From positions 2,976,001-3,040,000 of the forward strand of contig BEDY01000001.1 of NCBI GenBank assembly GCA_002335605.1: a stretch of 64,000 nt of DNA. The letters run 5' to 3'. The position numbers and the translations under genes are program-made. Under the pieces are notes generated by a model. That model did no database searches, had not been told where the DNA came from, and saw nothing but the letters and a program-made list of their open reading frames with translations. The stretch comes from Prillingera fragicola. Taxonomy: Eukaryota > Basidiomycota > Tremellomycetes > Trichosporonales > Trichosporonaceae. Below are positions 9,001 to 19,539 of the stretch, one piece after another. How positions within the stretch are numbered: the first letter of the stretch is position 1; every line of letters begins with the position of its first letter.

Positions 9001-10993
9001 ATGCTCACGTCGCTTGCGTTGCCTTCGGCGTCTGGACATACAGCACCGCAAGACTTTACCGATGAATCCGGCGCGCCGGCTACCCTCCCGGAGATGGGGA
9101 ACGGCGGCGAAGAGTCCAAGATGCGTGTCCTTCTCGGCCTGTTGAAGCGGTGGGTAGAACACATTTAGTGGACCAAACTTCTCGCTGACATCGTTAGCCT
9201 CGTCGGTGTCAAGGACGTGGCGAATTTGTGAGGAAACGTGCCAAGCATGCCACTAATGCCAGGCGTCTCTCTCTTCCTGCATCGCTGCTGGAGCCGATCC
9301 CAAACCTCGAGTACTGGCAGTATGCCGACCGTGCGGACATCTTTGCAGCGTGAGTGTTAATATTTTCATGCCAGTGCTGACTTAACAGCATCGGTGACTC
9401 TGATGACGAGCTTGAGCGAATGCTCGCTGTTCTTCGATTCCTGTTCTCGAAGGACCTCAAGTTTGTCCGCGCTCGACTCGGCAAGCCCTACAACTCGGCC
9501 CTCGGGGAACACTTTCGCTGTGCATGGCGTGTCCCGCCCCTTGCTCTAGACAAGAAGACCAAAGCGCCTATTGTTCGCACGCACATCCACGTGCCCCTAC
9601 CCAACGAGCCATCGTATGGAGGACAAGGTGGATCCGGCTGGTCGACCCCTGTGCTCCGTCCTGAGGATGGTGGCCTTGTGAGCGAGACGAGCTCGATAAA
9701 GTCGTCCTCGTCCAAGTCGGATCTCAAGAAGGGCATGAAACTTCTCAACCCCAGCCAGGCGTCATTTGACATGTCGACCCTTCGACAGGCGATCCCAGGC
9801 CCGGGCGAGGAGGTGTCTCCGCGTGAGGCGGACGCAGGTGTCAAGGAGAGCGAAAAGGTCACTGTCATCTTCCTCTGCGAGCAGACCTCGCATCACCCTC
9901 CCGTTTCTGCCGCATATTACTCTTGTCCCGAACGTGGAATTGAGGCCGTGTCTGTTGATCAGATCGTGGCCAAAGTCTCCTTCCCTTGTAAGTCTTGAAT
10001 GTATGTGGAGGCCCCGTATGCTGACCAGCAGCCATCCGTCTCGGCCCAGGCCCCCAAAACAAGGGCATTTTTGTCCGTATCCAGCGCGACGGTCCAGGCA
10101 AGGGCGAGGTAAGTGTTTGGACCGTGTTTGATCTTATCAGTGTTGACTTTTGATAGGAGTACCAGATTACCCATCCGGATGCTCAGGTCAACGGCATTCT
10201 TAAGGGTTCCTACTATGGTACAATGAGTGACCAGATTTCCGTGACGCGACGTGGTGGGGAGACCAGCACTAGGTTACGCGTCTTGCTTGACTACAAGGAT
10301 GAGGTGGGTTTGACACGCGTTTCGACGCGTTGAAAACATCCCTGACGATCGCAGTCATGGATCGGAAAGCCGCGCTTCCTTCTCGACGGTGTCATCTACC
10401 GCTACGGCGCTGACGAGGCGGAGGAGGCCGAGAGCTGGAAGAAGGCCAAGCAGGTGCCCTCGGACAAGGTTCTAGCTTACGTGGAGGGCAACTGGATGAA
10501 GCAAGTCCGCTACAGGCTCAAAGGCGAAAAAGTAAGCTCGGCATGATAATTCCGGGGCTGGTTCCTGACAGTTGCGTAGGAGTGGAAGGTCCTCCTTGAT
10601 CTCGACCAGCTTGCGCTCATCCCCAAGCTAGTGCGCCCACTGGAGGAGCAGGACGAGCAAGAGTCGCGCAGGCTCTGGGACCCTGTCACCCAGAACCTTC
10701 TGTCCAAGAACTGGGGCGAGGCTACCAAGCAAAAGCAGGCCATTGAGCAGCGTCAGCGTGACATCGCAACCCAACGTAAAGCTGCAGGTGACGAGTGAGT
10801 TTCGCTGGGAATCAATCATGTTGTTGTTTACCTCAAGTTCACTCGCGTTTCAGTTGCTAACGTGATACCCAGGCACGTCCCCCGATTCTTCAGTACTGAG
10901 TACGAGGATGGCCGTCCAGACTTGACCGACGCTGGCCGGGCTGCTGTTCAGTCTGAGATTGATCGCGTAACTGCCTCTCTGAATGGATTGTGA
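9001..10993 (+). CDS. oxysterol-binding protein, ORD-only Osh family
   Basis: Nine exons: 9001-9149, 9198-9227, 9263-9349, 9389-9987, 10032-10108, 10157-10303, 10355-10531, 10580-10794, 10873-10993; 533 aa, frame intact through eight introns. The family signature EQTSHHPP is at about residues 253-260. The lid/entry motif reads GKPYNSALGEHFRCAW, which is closer to Osh6/Osh7 and ORP5/8 than to Osh4. No PH, ankyrin or FFAT region is seen, so it is a short lipid-transfer protein. Osh proteins exchange sterol or phosphatidylserine for PI4P at membrane contacts; phosphatidylserine would fit the Osh6-like motif (inference). A Ser/Gly/Pro-rich insertion of about 80 residues (about 160-240) separates the two conserved ORD blocks. 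The start at 9001 is the only ATG upstream of the conserved block in a leader without acceptors. Confidence 0.88.
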
Positions 10994-12531
10994 CCCGACA
11001 GCAAGAGTGTATGTAGGGAACCAGCTGTAAGCGAGCGGCAAAGTGCTTGCAGCTCGCGGGCTATGGAATAGTATACCCGGCTTATGCATTTAGAGCGAGG
11101 AAACGTACCAACGATGTGCACCCGAGACGCGCCGAGACATTGTATTGGGTCACCCACTATGTTAAATATGTGACACCCATGGCCTGACTGAGTGCTAGCG
11201 CCTGATGGACTCATATATGTCTGTGTAACCTGAACGCCACACTGAGCCCGAAACACACCCGCCGCCAATGAACGCGCACCATTGTTCGTTCCTGCAAGGC
11301 TTACTAGCATGCGCAGTCCGCCGCAAATGGCACACGTCGAGCCTGTGGAAGGAAGCGGGTGTGGCTGACCTGAGGACGTGGCCAATGAAACATCAGGGCT
11401 TGATGTCTACTGCCACTCGAGTTCCAGTTGCTGACGGCCATGGAAGAGTAGTGATCTGCAGCCTTGGCTTCTGGGCCACGCGGGCCAAGAACCATGTTTA
11501 CGGTATAGAGCGCATTTGAGGTTGATCGCGCAATGCTTGGTCCGCGGCAAAGTGGTACGGGCCCTCCCGCGGCGCTCTGCGTCCACATTAGCGTCCTCCA
11601 GGCCGGCCTCCAGCTTTCTCTCTCGTGACCTCGTGGGCTGCAGCCCACAGCGGTGAATCTGGTGACCGGCCTTTGGCATTGGACGCAGCAGGCATGGGGC
11701 TTCAGCTGCGGCCAAAGGATCCAAGGGTCCTCAGAAAAAGTGTAACTCACCCCTGACCGTCTTTGGCCTCTGCCCACAACCAGTCCCTTCCTGGAAGAAA
11801 AGCCTCGACCCTGGAAACCCTGTTGATATACGTCTTCGGATGGTGGATTCAGGCACGCGCCGAGACCTGCAGGGCAACATGTAAACATAGGGCAAGGGAG
11901 TGGTTTGGTAGGATGCAACATCTTGTGTACGAGAGCAGGTGGATACGAGAGCAGGTGGAGACAGACGATGGGTCAAGGAGGGATGCAGTTCGAGGTGTTG
12001 GGATGGACAGAGAGACCTGAAAAGCACGTTGAGATACAAGCAAACAAGCCAGGGGATGTGCATCAGACTCTGCATGTCGGTTGCAGAGGCACGTCACCAC
12101 GCTAGCACCACGAGCAAACCCCCTTGTAGGCTACAGAAACTGACAAACGCTGGCCGCTGCCAAACGCGCCAGGGCAGGGGTGACGGTCCACACAAACGTA
12201 CACTTGCAGTCGCCCTCGATCCACACGACGGAGGCAACACCACCCAGCGGCCACCCTCAATCGCTGAACCCATTCCGTTTGTCTCCATACCCTCTCTGTT
12301 CTCCATATACTTCTCATAATCCAACTTGATACGATCCTTCGATACCCCCAAAGCGACCACCGTGTAGGCCGCTGCACAGGCCCTCTGTCGACGTCCACTC
12401 GGCACCCCCGCCGCACTACCCTTCCCGTACTCCTTCCCCGATCTGTCAACGTTCCCGCTCGGGCCTTTGAGCTCGCGCAGCTTCACCCTCCTCTCTCCAT
12501 CGGCCCTCTACCCCGCTCGCAACTTGCGATA
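10994..12531. other. intergenic, 1.5 kb
   Basis: It holds the 3' flank of the oxysterol-binding protein gene and probably a long 5' leader of the next gene. The C/T-rich stretch 12240-12530 (TCCATACCCTCTCTG, CCTCCTCTCTCCATCGG) looks like promoter or leader. A 16-bp imperfect direct repeat, GAGAGCAGGTGGATAC / GAGAGCAGGTGGAGAC, is at about 11931-11962. No convincing gene. Confidence 0.4.
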
Positions 12532-14598
12532 ATGGCCGCTTCGCAGCCGTCGTCGTCGAACTCGGCTGGGGCATCGACGTCCTCATCGCCATCACGACGA
12601 GGCAACATGTCGAGAACACCAACTCCTGGATCGCCGCAGGACACGTTTGGACCTCACACCCCTGCGGCAACTCCGGCCACTGAATACCAGGCTCGCGCAG
12701 ATACTCCAGAGTCACACAAGTCGGGGAGCAGTTCATATAGCCACAGGGATAGCTGGCGCGCAGTAGACACTGCCACAAGCAGTCCTGCTGCCAGTTCAGC
12801 TGCGATTGCGTTTGCACGCAAACAGCGAGTAAGCGCCAATCCACCACTGCCAGAGAAGCCATATGTTCCACCTCCTGCTCGTGCCCTCTCTCCTAATACC
12901 GCCACCTCCCTCCTCGCGACCGCTGCCTTTGCACAGAGGGACTCGAGGGATCTTATCACCCCACCACCACATGCCGCAAGGTCCGAAGAGTCTAGGACTG
13001 CGTCTGCTCCACAATCGCGTGCCCCCAGTGCAGCTAGTCGCCATGGCAGTGCAAGAGGTCGTGCAAAGTCTCCCGAAGACTATCTCTCGGCACCACTCCC
13101 ACCACTCCCACCGATGCCTGCCGCGTACGACGACTTGGTGGCAGGCAAAACGTCCACCAGCAGCGATTTGCCTCGCTTTCCCTTTCTGGATGAAGACCCC
13201 ACCGCGCGCGCCGACTCGCCCTCGTCGTTTCGTGGTGGCGTGACCATGTTTAGCGGAAGGCATTCGACAGATGGATCCGGCCGCAACAAACATCTTTCAG
13301 TTCAGAGCACGTACTCGGATTTCGGCAGTCCCTACGGCGCGTCCAGCAGCATGGCTGATGTCGCGTCCACCACTCCTAGTGCCAAGTCATGGGGCGCCTT
13401 TGCCGGTGGGCCCCCACCTGCATGGGGTCGTCGCGACAGTGCTGGCGCCAGTGCTCGTTCAGTGAAAAGCACAAAGTCAATACGATCAGCCAAGTCAACA
13501 AAGGTTCAGCGCAGGCGATCGCGGCCGACAGGTGCCGCTCAAACGACCACCCAAGAAGAGTGGGAGGATGAGGACGACGTTGAGCTTTGGGCTCTGGTCC
13601 GCCGCGCAGCCGTCCTGGAGCGTCTCCTTCGCGCTGGCAAGCGCGCCTCATCACAAGCACAAGGCGGAAAAGCGTACCGATTCAGCATGATGTCTCAGAG
13701 TACACGGATGTCCGTAGGAGGTAGCAGTCGTGCTCCGTCTCGCTCCGCATCAAGATCGGCCAACGCAAGTAATCAAACACCAAACGACAGCTCACACTCC
13801 TCGCCTCCGAAGGCGCCTCAGAGTAGTACCAGCAACGGGAGTCATCGACGCAGCTTGCAGAGTGCCTCGTCACTTCGTACCCGACTGGCACGCCGCCTTG
13901 GACGAACTATACCTGGCCGCGCGTTCACTGGCTTGGGCTCGGATGACGAAGACGATGACAACATTATCGACCTTGCCGATACCGCCGAGGGAAACGAGGA
14001 CGGATCGCACTCGTCACATCAGCGCTCCATGACCCCACAGACACCGATCCGACGAGCCTTTTCGACATCGTTTTCGCGTGCCGAGCAGAACCAAGCGCGT
14101 GGGCAGACGCCACCAGGCACTGGCTCTGGTGTTATCGTGTTCCCCGAGCTGGCCGCTCTGCCCCCTCTGGAGCCCATCAGGGACAATGGCGATCTGTGTA
14201 AGCAAAGCTGTCTGCCACCGTCAGTTGCAGTCCCTTACACGCCTCTTGCTCTTCCCCCAGCCGCCGGTCTCATCACCAACCGTAGCTTGCATAGCTTGCG
14301 TAACTTGCGGTTCGACGAAAAGGAAAAGCAAACCCACTCGCACTCTGGCATCTTCAGCACGGGATCGGGCATGCGTAGTAGCACTGCCACGGACCCACGA
14401 TCCTTCAACGACGTGCCAGCTTGTCGTGATTCTCAGTACTTGAGGTCTACTGCCGCACGGCGCCGCACAAAGGTCATAGCCGTGATCGTTTGCATAATCG
14501 GCATCATTCTCATCACGGGTCTACTCGCCGGTCTCCTCACACGTCGCGCTCACAACAACGACAAAGCCCCTCCGCCGGTCATGCCTTCATCCACTTAG
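12532..14598 (+). CDS. Ser-rich protein with one C-terminal transmembrane segment
   Basis: Single long frame of 688 aa starting at ATG 12532. Most of it is low-complexity Ser/Thr/Pro/Ala sequence with a proline-rich patch (PPLPEKPYVPPP, about residue 102) that could bind SH3 or profilin domains. There is a Ser/Lys repeat (SVKSTKSIRSAKSTK) near residue 310, an acidic DDEDDD patch near 470, and one strongly hydrophobic helix near residues 642-667 preceded by RRRTK, giving a short 20-residue tail. I do not recognise the family. A probable in-frame 63-nt intron (14198-14260, GTAAGC donor, strong pyrimidine tract, CAG acceptor) would reduce it to 667 aa. It is likely a membrane-anchored scaffold, cell-cortex or cell-wall-sensing protein, from layout only. 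Confidence 0.7.
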   Translation: MAASQPSSSNSAGASTSSSPSRRGNMSRTPTPGSPQDTFGPHTPAATPATEYQARADTPESHKSGSSSYSHRDSWRAVDTATSSPAASSAAIAFARKQRVSANPPLPEKPYVPPPARALSPNTATSLLATAAFAQRDSRDLITPPPHAARSEESRTASAPQSRAPSAASRHGSARGRAKSPEDYLSAPLPPLPPMPAAYDDLVAGKTSTSSDLPRFPFLDEDPTARADSPSSFRGGVTMFSGRHSTDGSGRNKHLSVQSTYSDFGSPYGASSSMADVASTTPSAKSWGAFAGGPPPAWGRRDSAGASARSVKSTKSIRSAKSTKVQRRRSRPTGAAQTTTQEEWEDEDDVELWALVRRAAVLERLLRAGKRASSQAQGGKAYRFSMMSQSTRMSVGGSSRAPSRSASRSANASNQTPNDSSHSSPPKAPQSSTSNGSHRRSLQSASSLRTRLARRLGRTIPGRAFTGLGSDDEDDDNIIDLADTAEGNEDGSHSSHQRSMTPQTPIRRAFSTSFSRAEQNQARGQTPPGTGSGVIVFPELAALPPLEPIRDNGDLCKQSCLPPSVAVPYTPLALPPAAGLITNRSLHSLRNLRFDEKEKQTHSHSGIFSTGSGMRSSTATDPRSFNDVPACRDSQYLRSTAARRRTKVIAVIVCIIGIILITGLLAGLLTRRAHNNDKAPPPVMPSST

Positions 14599-15007
14599 AC
14601 TATCCCCACCCCGCACCTTCGCTTTCTCTCTGCAACTGGGCAAACGATCCCAATCAGTACGCATTTGGGCTCTGTATACTATTAGACACCTTGTCGGACA
14701 CTTTTGTTATATCACCTCCGCAGATCCTGCCCCCAACCATTAGTAGGCTTCTCCCCCATCCCGTGCGCACACGCTGGGGCACTCCTTGTCGTCTCCATCA
14801 CCTGCACTCTCTCGCTCCATCTCTCCCGCGTTGCCTAATTAGGTGAACAATGCATAGCAAGGCCGCTATGTTTGGCTTCTCACACGTTGTTTGCTGCGAG
14901 TCCGGACGTCGCATGAATGCATGGCGCACGCTACAGGGTATACACTGCTCAATGGCTGGGGCCGCGGGCGCCTCTAAGCTCCCTAACATCTAAACTACAC
15001 CAACAGT
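14599..15007. other. intergenic between converging genes
   Basis: 409 bp holding the 3' flanks of the Ser-rich membrane protein (+) and SmG (-). No additional frame or repeat seen. Confidence 0.4.
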
Positions 15008-15879
15008 CTACACCCTCATGCTGTCTAGCAGCTCCATTGCTGTGACCGAGTTGCCGCGGATGACCTGTTGCGTCAGTTCAGACTATGATCCGGAGGGCAG
15101 GCAAACGCAAGAGTATGGCTTGGGATGCCCAGAAGAAGCCAGAAGAACACTCTGCAACAACTCCCATGTCGTTCACGCCGTCTCCTTGTATCATCATGCG
15201 CAGAAGCCGCGCACGACTCTTGCCTTCACTCGCTTGTCTACTCACAACCATTCCAGCGGGCTTGCGCTGTCCTGCTCCGAGCTCCTCATATGCCTGATCA
15301 ACGACGAGGTTGAGGAACATGTCGAAACCACGCAGAATACCTGAGACCTGCCTTCCACCCTGCATGTGGATGTACAGACGACGGTCCATGAACTCTGTGG
15401 AAAGTTAGCGACCTGCCGAAGGAGGTGGAAATGCAGGTTGTTTGGGTGGCGACTCGGCGGGCGCAACCAATGCGGCTGCGCTGGACGAGCAGAGGAGTGC
15501 ATGGGCTGACACAGCAGACGCAGCGCGGCTGTTGAAAGAGCATCTTCGCAGCAATGCCACCCGCCATCTGAACGAGCCCTCCACACCGAGTTGAAGTCAC
15601 TGTTGAGGTGTCAAGGCAGCGATAACTTGGTCCCATGACCAAGCATCAAATTTCTCCCAATCCTGCCCATGCTACAGCCAGTCTGCAGGCCTCAAGGACG
15701 TCCGTCCTCGAAAGTGCGCGACACTCCCTCAATTGGTCCATAGCGCGGCTTTGGTCCAACGTCTGGAATTGTCCACGATTCGCTGCAGCGCACGCCATTG
15801 TCCCGATTCTCCTGTCCCATTCGACCTGCATTCCCGTGGGCGACCTACTCTTCAGTTCAGGCTGGCTTGGGCGCGACAT
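15008..15879 (-). CDS. SMX2: small nuclear ribonucleoprotein G (Sm core protein)
   Basis: Three exons: 15879-15849, 15394-15246, 15064-15008; 78 aa, the usual SmG length. Exon 1 encodes only ten codons plus one base (MSRPSQPELK). Splicing gives PELKKFMDRRLYIHMQGGR, the Sm1 motif GILRGFDMFLNLV, and the Sm2 motif IRGNSV with ending MELLDSM. SmG is part of the heptameric ring on U1, U2, U4 and U5 snRNAs in the nucleus. The 454-nt first intron (15395-15848) and 181-nt second intron are far longer than the 35-50 nt seen around. The gene lies head-to-head with SED5, with 381 bp between starts. No single reading frame covers the gene, so it is easily missed without splicing. Confidence 0.92.
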
Positions 15880-16260
15880 TTTGATGGATTATGTGGGTGG
15901 AGATGTGGAGAAGGGAGGTGAGGAAAGGGTCGAAAGCAAGGGGGTTGTTGACGCCGTTCGATCCAAGGGTATTACACGTTCAGCTGCGTCGTTTGATGGG
16001 TCCGTGGGGTCTGACGTGCTGCTCGCGTCGTCTCGTGCTGTGGGTGTATGAGGATTATGATGGATGGTTGATGCTATCACTGTTGTCGAAGTCTGAAGCC
16101 TCCATCGATCGACCGGCGTTTTGCCACCATTTCCGCTGTGGCACCTGCCACGCGCCACCCAACGTTGCCTGGCTGGGGAGCGACACCTGTTCATGTTGTC
16201 GTTGTCGCGTCATTTCGAAGCAACTCTTATCCCAACTCCCATCTCCAGCGACAAAACAGG
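15880..16260. promoter_or_regulatory. divergent promoter of SmG and SED5
   Basis: 381 bp between the two start codons must contain both promoters. No clear TATA box or named operator was identified. Confidence 0.5.
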
Positions 16261-17491
16261 ATGGCGCCCCGTGACCGCACCGCCGAGTTTCACTCGGCGC
16301 TGAGCAGTATCAAGGCGCGCACCGCTGCTCCAGCCGGCAGTGGAAGCGCGCGCCCCAAGCGCGACCAGACCAAGAGTCCATTGCTAGCCGGCCAGGTGGC
16401 GAGCGGCAGCAAGAGCGAGTTTGGACGACTGGCTGGCAACATTGCCAAGGACATCAATGCGACTACCCTCAAGCTACAGAAGCTTGCTCAACGTGAGTAG
16501 TGCTGATGCTGGGAAGCTGCTCGCAGTTAGCCGACAGTGCCGCGGCGCAGCTGCGGAGGCACCACATACGTACAGACTGATTTGCTGACGCTATCGCAGT
16601 TGCCAAGCGCAAGACTCTGTTCGATGACCGCCCTATTGAGATTTCCGAGCTCACGTACATTATCCGCCAGGACATTGCGTCGCTCAACACGCAGATCGCA
16701 AGTCTCCAGACGTTTGTCCGATCGCAGCGCCCGGGCGCTTCGGCCGGCGGCAATGGCAAGCAGGTGGACGAGCACAACTCGAATGTTGTCATGATGCTTC
16801 AGTCACGACTAGCAAACATGGGAATGGGATTCAAGGATGTTCTCGAGCTGCGGACGCAGAACATGAAGGCAAGCAAAGACAGGACAGAACAGTTCATGCA
16901 CACGGCGAGCAGTGCGGCGTTGCCAATGCCCGCAAACAGTGAGTTGCTTCTAATGCCGAGGCGCGCACAGTTCTAATTGCTCAGATTCGCTTCTCTTTGG
17001 GCAGGACAGCAGGCCAGCATCAGGTCAGGGAGGCGACGAACGCAAGGGCAAGTCGCGCGCCGTGCCCGGCGATAACGGAAACGACTTCCTCGCGCTCAAT
17101 ATTGATGGAGACGGCACCGCGCGTAGTGGCAGCGAATACCAGCAGATGCAGCTGGTCGAGCAGCAGGATGATTACATCCAGCAGCGTTCGACGGCCATCG
17201 AATCTATCGAGTCCACCATTGCCGAGCTTGGCCAGATCTTCTCGCAACTGGCCGGCATGGTTGCCGAGCAGCGCGAGACGGTTCAGCGTATCGACGCCGA
17301 CGTGACCGATATCAGCGCAAACATTGGCGGCGCGCAACGCGAGCTACTGAAATACTATGCGAGCATCAGTAGCAATCGATGGCTCATGCTCAAGATTTTT
17401 GGCGTCCTTATCATTTTTGTGAGTTGCCGAGACGCCAAGATGGCGGCCATTGTTGACCCTCCAGTTCCTTGTCTTCATCCTCGTGTCCTAG
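16261..17491 (+). CDS. SED5: syntaxin-5 family t-SNARE Sed5
   Basis: Four exons: 16261-16492, 16600-16938, 16985-17418, 17465-17491; 343 aa. The N-terminus opens with the SNARE regulatory peptide type MAPRDRTAEFHSAL, comparable to Sed5/syntaxin-5 Sly1-binding starts. It is followed by a helical Habc region (FGRLAGNIAKDIN, FDDRPIEISELTYIIRQDI) that is characteristic of syntaxin 5. The SNARE helix covers about residues 255-318 with the zero-layer glutamine in IFSQLAGMV. A C-terminal membrane anchor (LKIFGVLIIF then FLVFILVS) is completed by the tiny last exon of nine codons including stop. It acts as Qa-SNARE in ER-Golgi and intra-Golgi fusion. Confidence 0.92.
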
Positions 17492-17583
17492 ACAGCCTGT
17501 CGTTGCTTGTACAACATTAACCATGCTTTCATGCTATAGTATCGCTTGACGTATATGCACTCTAGGCAGCAGGCGGCCGCCCC

Positions 17584-19315
17584 TCACTCTGCGGGGACGT
17601 AGCGCTCCTCGCGCTTAAGACGCTCGGCCTCCGCACGCGCCTTCTCCTCCTGCTCCCGCTCCTGCGCAGACGCATGGCGCTCCGCCCATGAGTCGGGGGG
17701 TGTAGTCACAGCCTTGAGAGCAGCAACTTCGGCGGCCTTGACTGCCGCCGGAGCCTTTGCAGCCGCCGCAGCCTTGTCGGCCTCTGCTTTCTGAGCGGCC
17801 ACGCGGTCCGCTTCGGCCTTGGCCGCTGCCCGTCGCTCGGCTTCTGCCTTGGCACGTTCGATCTGTGCCTCCTTTTCCTCGAGGACGAGGGCCGCGAGTT
17901 CCCGCTCGAGCTCGTCGTCGTCTGTCTCGACACCAGCGGCGCCGGCAGCAAGCTTACCACCCAGCTGAACGGCATCGTCGATCTCCTTCTGGTCCGCCAG
18001 GACATCGGCAAGGGCATCGGTGGTAGCAGCGATGCGATCGGGCGACAGACGAGGGTCGGCTAGCGTGGTGGCGAGGGCAGCAGTAGACGCTTCGTAGGCA
18101 GACATGACCTGACATTGTTAGCAACCATGCGTAGCGATAAAGAAAGAAAACATACCTCTGCGTCGCTCTTAGCCTGGTCTAGAGAGCGCAGAACCGTACG
18201 AAGCTGCTCTCCAGCAGCGACACGCTTGGTCAGAACGTCGTCAAGCTGGCGTTTGCTGCGGAGATAGCTGGCTGCGGCGGCACGCTGCCCGAGGCTAAGT
18301 TGGCGCTTGGCCTTGGCCTGACATTGAGCTGCCTCGGCTTCGACAGACAGAATCTGGGCGTCGATCTTGGCCAAGGCGTCAGTTATAGAGACCGCACCAC
18401 GGTCGGCGTCGTTGATTGGGTGTTGGGCGGCGATTTGGCCAGCACTAAGGATCTTGACAATCTGCGACGTCAGCTGCTATCACAGTGCGTACGTGGCTAC
18501 GCACATTGCCGTCTAGAACAATCGAGCCCGCGTCACGCTCCAGCCAGCGCAAAAGGAGGTCAACATCACGCTGGGTCAACGGCGACCCCTTTGTGCCGCC
18601 GGGTGCTGCGACCTTTGCAAATTCGCGATGGAAGCCGGACCGAGTGTAAAGCGAATCGCTAAAATTGACGGGCGGGTAGGCCGTAATGTGCTCGCTGAAC
18701 TTCTGTGCTGCGGCCTATCGGCGTCAGTGTGAGCCAAGCACAAAAACTCACCTTCACATTACCAGAGTGCACAAACTCGCGCCCTGCGCAAGCCTTCCAC
18801 AGCTGCTCCTCGGTTGCTTCCCCACCGCTAAAGGGCGAGATGCGTCCGAGGGCACTCCAACCCGCGCCGACAAGACGGGAAGCAATGCTTGGTCCAGCCT
18901 CAAGAGGCGTGACAGTGTCCTGGTAGCGCTGAAGTGGCACGAGCGTGGTTAAGCCTGTACCTGTCGACAACGAGTCCTGTGTGTATTTAGTACCAACCTC
19001 TAACGGCACGGAACTCACCACCACCCCACCGATACCGCGCGGTCGTCCCCCCAAGGCATTCTCGTAGCGCTCCAGCAGAGCATTGTCAACCTTGAGCAGC
19101 AGCACATCCCGGCCAGAGTCAGACAGCGCGCCTGCCCAGCCGTTGCGGAGAGTCGCAGCGATTGCGTCGCTCCACCATTTCACGTTGGACGCATACCCCG
19201 TGGGATTCGAGTCGCGTTGCGCGCGTGTGAAGGCATAGAGCGCTGCAATACGCTCTGAAGAGGGGACTGGGACTGGTGGTGGGGTCGTGGCTAGAAAGGG
19301 CGGGACAGGAGACAT
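17584..19315 (-). CDS. CHMP7-like ESCRT-III/ESCRT-II hybrid protein
   Basis: Five exons: 19315-19019, 18976-18752, 18714-18505, 18461-18156, 18108-17584; 520 aa. The N-terminal half resembles the winged-helix ESCRT-II-like part of CHMP7. The C-terminal half (from about residue 255) is a Snf7 fold: basic first helix (KAKRQLSLGQRAAAASYLRSK), then DRIAATTDALADVLADQKEID, then an acidic/AEA-rich charged tail. CHMP7 recruits ESCRT-III to the inner nuclear membrane for nuclear-envelope sealing and surveillance. The first intron (18977-19018) is 42 nt, lacks a stop and keeps frame, so unspliced reading hides it; its GTGAGT donor, TACTAAAT branch and CACAG acceptor are clear. Confidence 0.82.
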
Positions 19316-19539
19316 GGTTTGTTGAAGGGGAAAGAAGTGTTGTCGGTCAAAACAAATCAATTGGGTGGCGACCCTACTCTGTGGCAAGTGGCACGTCATC
19401 CACTGCCTTCCTGTGGCACAAGGGTTTGCAAACGTGGCTAGGCCATCGATGCATCTCTACACACAGAAAGGGGAATACGGATTCTATCGCTTTACTTCAT
19501 TCGTTTCTACTTTACACACCGAACGCTGTACGCTTCTTC

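Noticed and set aside
11304..11921. 205-codon minus-strand frame in the gap before the Ser-rich protein
   Set aside because: Cys/Pro/Arg-rich with no domain, no splice continuation and no neighbour support.
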